A stretch of 9,523 bases of DNA, from the NCBI GenBank assembly GCA_043101615.1, contig JBICID010000129.1, forward strand, positions 1 through 9,523, given 5' to 3'. The translations under genes were made by a program, and so were the position numbers. Positions 5,594-9,523 of the stretch are shown in pieces; position 1 is the stretch's first letter, and the number at the start of each line of letters is the position of its first letter. The notes under the pieces were generated by a model. It saw nothing but the letters and a program-made list of their open reading frames with translations. It was not told where the DNA came from and did not search any database. The stretch comes from JBLHKT01 sp043101615 (lineage in GTDB: Bacteria > Planctomycetota > Phycisphaerae > Phycisphaerales > UBA1924).

Positions 5594-8500
5594 TCAGCAG
5601 CCCGCGAGGAACGACGCGATGAAGGTGCCGATGTCGCCGTTGTCGACGATCCCGTCGCCGTTCACGTCGGCGGCGGGGTCGTTGGCGAGGAAGAGGTTGA
5701 TGAACGCGCTGATGTCCCCGTTGTCGACGATCCCGTCGCCGTTCACGTCGGCGGGGCCGCACGCGGGGTCGGTGCATTCGAGGACGCGGACGATCACACT
5801 GTCGAGGCCGCCCTCGACGATGTTCTGGGTGCCCTGATCGCTCACGCTGAACCGGATCCGGACCGTGGGCGACGCCGGGACTTCGTCGCCGATCCGGATC
5901 ACGTCCCGTCTCCAGATGTGATCGGGCTCGGTGACCGTGCGGACGGTGGTCCAGCTCGATCCGTTGTTGGTGGACACCTCGGCGCGGAACTGGTCGCCGT
6001 TGATCGGGCCGAGCGAGGTGTCGTTGAACCAGTAGCGGTACTCGATCTCGCCGCCGTCGCTCAGGTCAAAGGTGGGCGACGTCAGGACGGTCTGTCCCGA
6101 ATCGACGTCCGAGTTCCCGCTGCCGGCGGCGCTGTTGTCTGTCAGCCAGGCGGCGCCGGAGCCGGAGGCGTCGGTGGGCGGATCGGCGCGCCCGAAGCCG
6201 ACGGGGACGCCGCGGTTCCACTGGCCGTCGGTGGCCGTGCCGGAGACCGTCCAGCCGATGTTGGTCTGGGCGTTGTCGCTGAGGATGACCGTGGGGGTTC
6301 CGACCACGGCTCGACGCGGCACGGCCTGGCCGCCGGACGGGCTGAGCACGGTCTCGCCCGAGACCGACTCGGCGGAGAGGTAGTACTCGAGCACATCACC
6401 GCAGGCCACGGGCGGGAGCGCCGCCTCGAACTCAGGCCCGGCGAGCGGGGTCAGCGGCGCGGTCTGGAAGGACGATCCGTTGACGCGGTAGTGGAGCGTC
6501 GCCGAGCCCGGGACCAGCGTGCTGGTGCCGGGGAGGATCTCGACTTCGAGCGTTGTGAACACTCCCGGCTGCACCGTTGCCGGGGCGCCGCCGGGAAGCA
6601 GGATGGCCAGGCCGGCCGGCTGGACCGCGATGTCGGAATTGTTCACGTCGAAGAACGCGTTCCCCGAGCCCTTCACCTTGATGCGGGCCGATGCGCTGGC
6701 GACCGGGATGGCGACGAACTCGGAGCCGTCGTTCGGGGTGCCCGATGCGAGCAGGTGCGGGTAGGTCTGGCCCCCGTCGGTCGAGAGGGAGATATCGACC
6801 AGCGGCGTGTTGACCGAGCCGGTATCGGTGCGGGCCACGTCCCAGGTGACCTCGAGCGTACCCGCGTGCGAGCCGGGTTGGTTGTGGCTGGTGACGAGGA
6901 ACGGGCCAGCGTCGGTCGTCGCCTGGACGATGGTCTGGTCGGACGCCACGCCGCCCCCGCCGAGCGCGTTGTCCGTGATCGTCACCCTGAAGTTCATCGT
7001 GCGGTTCGTTCCGGGGACGTGCTCGTCGTCGGTGTCCGCGTTGGCGAGCACGTTGGCGAGGCGCGGGAACGTCCGCGTGGGGCTGGTCGTCGGCTCGAAG
7101 GAGCGGAAGAGCGGGCTCGACCCGTTGTCGGTGTACTCGAGCGGGCGGGCGGGCCCCGCGTTGCGCTGCTCCCAGAGGTAGGTGAGCACGTCGCCGGGGT
7201 CCGCGTCGGACCCGGACGCGGTGAGCTCGAACGGGGTCCCGATCGGCACGGTGTAGCTCGGACCGGCCGAAACGTTCGGGATCGAGTTCCCGGTCGGTGT
7301 GGTGACCGCGCACGACGCGTTGCTGACAAGCGCGTTGATCTCGTCGTAGCTGATCGAGTGGAAGTACGGGTCGCTGTTGAGCTGGAGGTCGTCGGTGCCG
7401 CAGATCCCCGCGTAGCCCATGATGGTCGAGGCGCTGCCGGGTTCGAAGGCGGTCGAGCCGTTCCGGTTCCCTCCGCTGCAGGACCCGGTGAGCCCGTTGA
7501 ACGTGTGGTTGGCGCCGAACTGGTGCCCCATCTCGTGGGCCACGTAGTCGACGTAGAACGGGTCGCCGATCGGCGACGGGAGCCCGGTCACGCCGCCGGC
7601 CTTCGAGCCGGTGCACACGGCGCCGAGGAAGGCCACGCCCCCGCCGCCGGTGCTGAACACGTGCCCGATGTCGTAATTCGCGAAGCCGATGACCGAGTCC
7701 AGGGCGCTCTGGTTCTGGCTGAGCATGGCGCCCGCGTTGGTGTTCGAGTACGGGTCGGAGCCGGCGTTGGTGTAGATGACCTGGTCGTTGTTGGGCACCA
7801 GTTCCATCCGGATGGCGAACTCACGCTCGTAGATGCCGTTGACCCGGTTGAGCGCCGTGACCACGGCCGCCAGGGCTCCGGGCACGGTCCCGCCGTGGAA
7901 GGCGGTGTACTCGCCGGTGCACCCGATCGCGACCCGGAAGGTCCGGAGTTCGTCCCCGCTCGGTTGCGCCGAGGACCGGGCGTGCTGTGGCGCGTCGGGC
8001 GCCTCGGGCGCGTCGGGGGACGTGAAGAGGCAGGACCATTCGTCGTTGGTGCGGACGTCGGGCCGTCGGTAGCTGGAGTACATCGCGTTGTCGTAGCGGG
8101 AGTAGCGATCGACGTACCACGCGCCGCCCGGGCCGAGGACCTGCGCCGCGAAGCCCGAGGGGGTCATGCTGATCCGAACGGTCTCGCCGGTCCGGTCGAC
8201 GGCGCGCCCCGCGTAGGTCTGGATCTCGGGGTATCGCGCCTGCAGGTCGGGGTGCATGACCGGGGAGCGGACAACCGCGAACTCGGTGAACTCGCCGTCC
8301 GGATTGGGGATCTCGATCACCAGCGCCGGCTTGTTGTCGAACTCGGACGGGGCCGCGTCGAGCCGGTCGCGCAGCAGGACGGGCGCCAGCTCGGCGAACG
8401 CGGGGGTTCCGGTCGGGCGCACCCACGCGGGAGATTGCTGCTGCACCGACGGCGGACGGTTCAGGATCGCCCAGTCCCCGTCGGACGACATCCGCATCAC

Positions 8501-8662
8501 CACGGGCTGGTCGGACGCGTTGCGCAGCGCCGGCTGCTCCCCGCCCAGGGCCGCCGGGCTGCATGCCGCGAGGGCCGCCAGGGAGACCAGGGCCGCGGAT
8601 TCGGCGCGTGCCCGGAACGTGTTGAGACCGATAAACAGGGTACTTCTGAAAAAGGCTGACAT
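5594..8662 (-). CDS. Secreted reprolysin-type zinc metallopeptidase with GC-type dockerin
   Basis: 1022 residues. Exported protease. Residues 1-41 look like an export signal with a hydrophobic core at 22-38; LAAC at 31-34 resembles a lipobox, although cleavage near ALG-GEQP is also possible. A propeptide-like region (about 45-235) precedes the M12-type catalytic domain (about 240-452) with zinc site HEMGHQFGANH (His376, Glu377, His380, His386) and Met-turn STIMGYAGICG (Met415). Beta-sandwich domains follow: a PKD/cadherin-like segment with DADPGDVLTYLWEQ (486-499), an Fn3-like segment (about 594-680), and a jelly-roll-like segment (about 795-960) with DGGEIEYRYWFND. After C963-x4-C968 come two canonical EF-hand loops, DVNGDGIVDNGD (972-983) and the same sequence at 999-1010, and the chain ends FLAGC. 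The ATG at 8662 has GAGGGAG 9 nt upstream. Substrate is unknown; extracellular protein degradation is inferred. Confidence 0.93.
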   Translation of the reverse strand: MSAFFRSTLFIGLNTFRARAESAALVSLAALAACSPAALGGEQPALRNASDQPVVMRMSSDGDWAILNRPPSVQQQSPAWVRPTGTPAFAELAPVLLRDRLDAAPSEFDNKPALVIEIPNPDGEFTEFAVVRSPVMHPDLQARYPEIQTYAGRAVDRTGETVRISMTPSGFAAQVLGPGGAWYVDRYSRYDNAMYSSYRRPDVRTNDEWSCLFTSPDAPEAPDAPQHARSSAQPSGDELRTFRVAIGCTGEYTAFHGGTVPGALAAVVTALNRVNGIYEREFAIRMELVPNNDQVIYTNAGSDPYSNTNAGAMLSQNQSALDSVIGFANYDIGHVFSTGGGGVAFLGAVCTGSKAGGVTGLPSPIGDPFYVDYVAHEMGHQFGANHTFNGLTGSCSGGNRNGSTAFEPGSASTIMGYAGICGTDDLQLNSDPYFHSISYDEINALVSNASCAVTTPTGNSIPNVSAGPSYTVPIGTPFELTASGSDADPGDVLTYLWEQRNAGPARPLEYTDNGSSPLFRSFEPTTSPTRTFPRLANVLANADTDDEHVPGTNRTMNFRVTITDNALGGGGVASDQTIVQATTDAGPFLVTSHNQPGSHAGTLEVTWDVARTDTGSVNTPLVDISLSTDGGQTYPHLLASGTPNDGSEFVAIPVASASARIKVKGSGNAFFDVNNSDIAVQPAGLAILLPGGAPATVQPGVFTTLEVEILPGTSTLVPGSATLHYRVNGSSFQTAPLTPLAGPEFEAALPPVACGDVLEYYLSAESVSGETVLSPSGGQAVPRRAVVGTPTVILSDNAQTNIGWTVSGTATDGQWNRGVPVGFGRADPPTDASGSGAAWLTDNSAAGSGNSDVDSGQTVLTSPTFDLSDGGEIEYRYWFNDTSLGPINGDQFRAEVSTNNGSSWTTVRTVTEPDHIWRRDVIRIGDEVPASPTVRIRFSVSDQGTQNIVEGGLDSVIVRVLECTDPACGPADVNGDGIVDNGDISAFINLFLANDPAADVNGDGIVDNGDIGTFIASFLAGC
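5630..5754. repeat. Near-identical DNA repeat within the dockerin module
   Basis: The bases 5630-5673 recur at 5711-5754 with one mismatch by hand alignment (period 81 bp, 27 codons). Each copy encodes one DVNGDGIVDNGD loop of the metallopeptidase dockerin. Synonymous sites are nearly unchanged, which suggests recent duplication or gene conversion between the two half-modules. The dockerin of the neighbouring VCBS gene shows no such DNA identity between its halves. Confidence 0.8.
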
Positions 8663-8697
8663 CGTCCGGATCTCCCTCTACGACCAATCGCGGCCCG

Positions 8698-8725
8698 AGA
8701 ATACAGGAAAACGGGCTCGATCCAA
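8698..8725 (-). promoter_or_regulatory. Tentative promoter of the metallopeptidase gene
   Basis: Minus strand: TTGGAT (8725-8720), a 16-nt spacer, then TATTCT (8703-8698, four of six to TATAAT). The predicted start near 8691 leaves a leader of about 30 nt with GAGGGAG 9 nt before the ATG. The -35 matches three of six positions. Position relative to the gene is good, sequence match is modest. Confidence 0.28.
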
Positions 8726-8881
8726 GCGGAGACTTACTGAGCGGCAGATATTCTCGGTTGATCGGACCTGTGCCGACTCACGACCGGACTCCATGTCTCC
8801 GACCACTTCTTCCCGAGTGCCCGGGCTCGAGCGCGTCGCACGTGAGCATCTCATGTGAGGACGCTCAAGAACGGCGCTGAG

Positions 8882-8918
8882 TACCAATTGGGTCCGAGTG
8901 ATCCTTCTCGGGTTGGTA
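8882..8918. repeat. Bulged inverted repeat upstream of the metallopeptidase
   Basis: TACCAA (8882-8887) pairs with TTGGTA (8913-8918), and inside it CCGAG (8894-8898) pairs with CTCGG (8907-8911) around an 8-nt loop, with a 6-nt bulge on one side. The left arm also contains the 8-bp palindrome CCAATTGG (8884-8891), which is AT-richer than its surroundings. It could be an operator or a transcript hairpin; there is no T-run, so it is not a terminator. Confidence 0.45.
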
Positions 8919-8956
8919 TTCGCGACACAAGCCGATCCCGACTCGGCGGGACTTCC

Positions 8957-8988
8957 GGGAAAGGAACAGCGGGCCGTGAGGCCCGCTG
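8957..8988 (-). terminator. Intrinsic terminator of the ATP synthase operon segment
   Basis: A perfect 9-bp stem, CAGCGGGCC (8967-8975) with GGCCCGCTG (8980-8988), and a 4-nt loop lies 27 bp past the atpA stop. On the minus strand it is followed by the pyrimidine run TTCCTTTCCC (8966-8957). The GC-rich stem plus T-rich tail fit a rho-independent terminator, although the T-run is interrupted by C. It would separate atpA transcription from the metallopeptidase gene, implying that atpA may be the last gene of its transcript. Confidence 0.7.
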
Positions 8989-9015
8989 CGGTGTGCGTGC
9001 GATGGACTACGAGGA

Positions 9016-9523
9016 TCAGCCCTTGTCGGTCCAGCCGGCCTTGAACTTCTTCAGGTGGTCGTCGAGGCCCTGCACGATGTCGTCGGTCAGGGCCTTCTCG
9101 GCCTCGAGCTTCTTGTAGACGTCGTTGCCGGAGGTCTGGAAGTACTCGAGCATGTCCTTCTCGAAGGCGGCGACCTTGTTGGGGGCGACGTTGTCGAGGT
9201 AGCCCTTGGAGCCGGCGTAGATCGAGATGATCTGGTCGGTCACGGGGAAGGGGACGTACTGGGGCTGCTTGAGGAGCTCGACCATGCGGATGCCTCGGTC
9301 GAGCTGTGCCTGGGTGGCCTTGTCGAGCTCGGTGCCGAGCTGGGCGAAGGCCTCCAGCTCGCGGTAGGCGGCCAGGTCGAGTCGCAGCGAGCCGGCGATC
9401 TTCTTCATGGCCTTGACCTGGGCGGCGCCGCCGACTCGGGAGACCGAGATGCCGACGTTGATGGCGGGGCGGACGCCCTTGTAGAACAGGTCGGGCTCGA
9501 GGTAGATCTGGCCGTCGGTGATG
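9016..9523 (-). CDS. atpA: F1F0 ATP synthase subunit alpha, C-terminal part
   Basis: The last 168 residues are visible; the N-terminal two thirds lie beyond the right edge. Subunit alpha forms the F1 hexamer with beta and carries the non-catalytic nucleotide sites. The visible part begins ITDGQIYLEPDLFYKG, then RPAINVGISVSRVGGAAQ, where the Arg of SVSRVGG (visible residue 29) corresponds to the arginine finger that reaches into the catalytic site of beta. The C-terminal helical bundle follows (AAYRELEAFAQLG, LDRGIRMVELLKQPQY, GYLDNV), in the order and length expected for bacterial alpha subunits. The stop is TGA at 9018-9016. In most bacteria atpG (gamma) follows atpA directly; here a terminator and an unrelated secreted protease follow, so the usual atpHAGDC order is broken after atpA. 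Confidence 0.95.
   Translation of the reverse strand, partial: ITDGQIYLEPDLFYKGVRPAINVGISVSRVGGAAQVKAMKKIAGSLRLDLAAYRELEAFAQLGTELDKATQAQLDRGIRMVELLKQPQYVPFPVTDQIISIYAGSKGYLDNVAPNKVAAFEKDMLEYFQTSGNDVYKKLEAEKALTDDIVQGLDDHLKKFKAGWTDKG

Larger units (their letters stand above)
8663..9015. other. Intergenic region between atpA and the metallopeptidase gene
   Basis: About 350 bp without a supported gene. From right to left it holds the atpA terminator (8957-8988), overlapping short GC inverted repeats at 8931-8951 (GCCGA/TCGGC and TCCCG/CGGGA), a bulged inverted repeat at 8882-8918, a tentative promoter at 8698-8725 and the GAGGGAG ribosome binding site (8672-8678) of the metallopeptidase. A 69-codon minus-strand frame from a TTG at 8887 has no Shine-Dalgarno or recognisable motif and is not called. 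Confidence 0.6.

Noticed and set aside
5561..8659. A plus-strand open frame of about 1030 codons antisense to the metallopeptidase
   Set aside because: It mirrors the minus-strand gene in a GC-rich genome where the complementary frame lacks stops. Its translation is Val/Gly/Arg/Asp-rich with no motif, while the minus strand has a signal peptide, HExxH zinc site and dockerin.
8678..8887. A 69-codon minus-strand frame before the metallopeptidase
   Set aside because: TTG start, no Shine-Dalgarno, Arg/Ser-rich composition without motif, and it covers the likely promoter.

Overview
The window looks like chromosomal DNA from a high-GC planctomycete, most likely of the class Phycisphaerae. This assignment is inference. 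It rests on two large secreted proteins that end in a paired dockerin-like EF-hand module with a terminal Gly-Cys, on the very high GC content, on a uracil-DNA glycosylase with an N-terminal 'LLGVDFVP' extension, and on VCBS/FG-GAP proteins of a style common in that lineage. Every gene I can support lies on the minus strand, so the genes read from right to left. Long plus-strand open frames are GC-rich shadows.

Layout in transcription order, right to left. (1) 9523-9016 is the 3' end of the F1 ATP synthase alpha subunit gene (atpA), followed by a strong hairpin terminator. (2) About 350 bp of non-coding DNA holds a bulged inverted repeat and a tentative promoter. (3) 8662-5594 encodes a 1022-residue secreted reprolysin-type zinc metallopeptidase with a C-terminal GC-type dockerin. 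(4) A 234-bp spacer carries a terminator-like hairpin and, in the leader of the next gene, an unusual cluster of helically phased repeats (three 22-bp tandem units plus an 11-bp phased motif). (5) 5359-2999 encodes a 786-residue secreted protein with 14 FG-GAP/VCBS Ca-binding motifs (probably two seven-bladed propellers) and the same kind of dockerin. (6) 2883-1858 is a WbpP-like UDP-N-acetylhexosamine 4-epimerase. It probably starts as a leaderless mRNA at a GTG and overlaps by ATGA with (7) a 72-residue membrane protein. (8) 1552-1193 is a 119-residue membrane-anchored protein with an Ala-rich 11-mer repeat. It is followed 2 nt later by (9) a family-4-like uracil-DNA glycosylase that appears to have lost three of the four Fe-S ligand cysteines. 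(10) The left 281 bp are non-coding as far as I can see and hold a weak terminator.

Functionally, the two dockerin proteins probably share one export and anchoring route and act at or outside the cell surface. The epimerase feeds surface polysaccharide synthesis. The UDG is a repair enzyme co-transcribed with a small membrane protein. atpA is housekeeping and only flanks the region. I found no mobile element, CRISPR array, tRNA or rRNA. The most noteworthy items are the paired Gly-Cys dockerins, the phased repeat leader of the VCBS gene, the Fe-S-ligand-poor UDG and the probable leaderless promoter with an overlapping palindrome.
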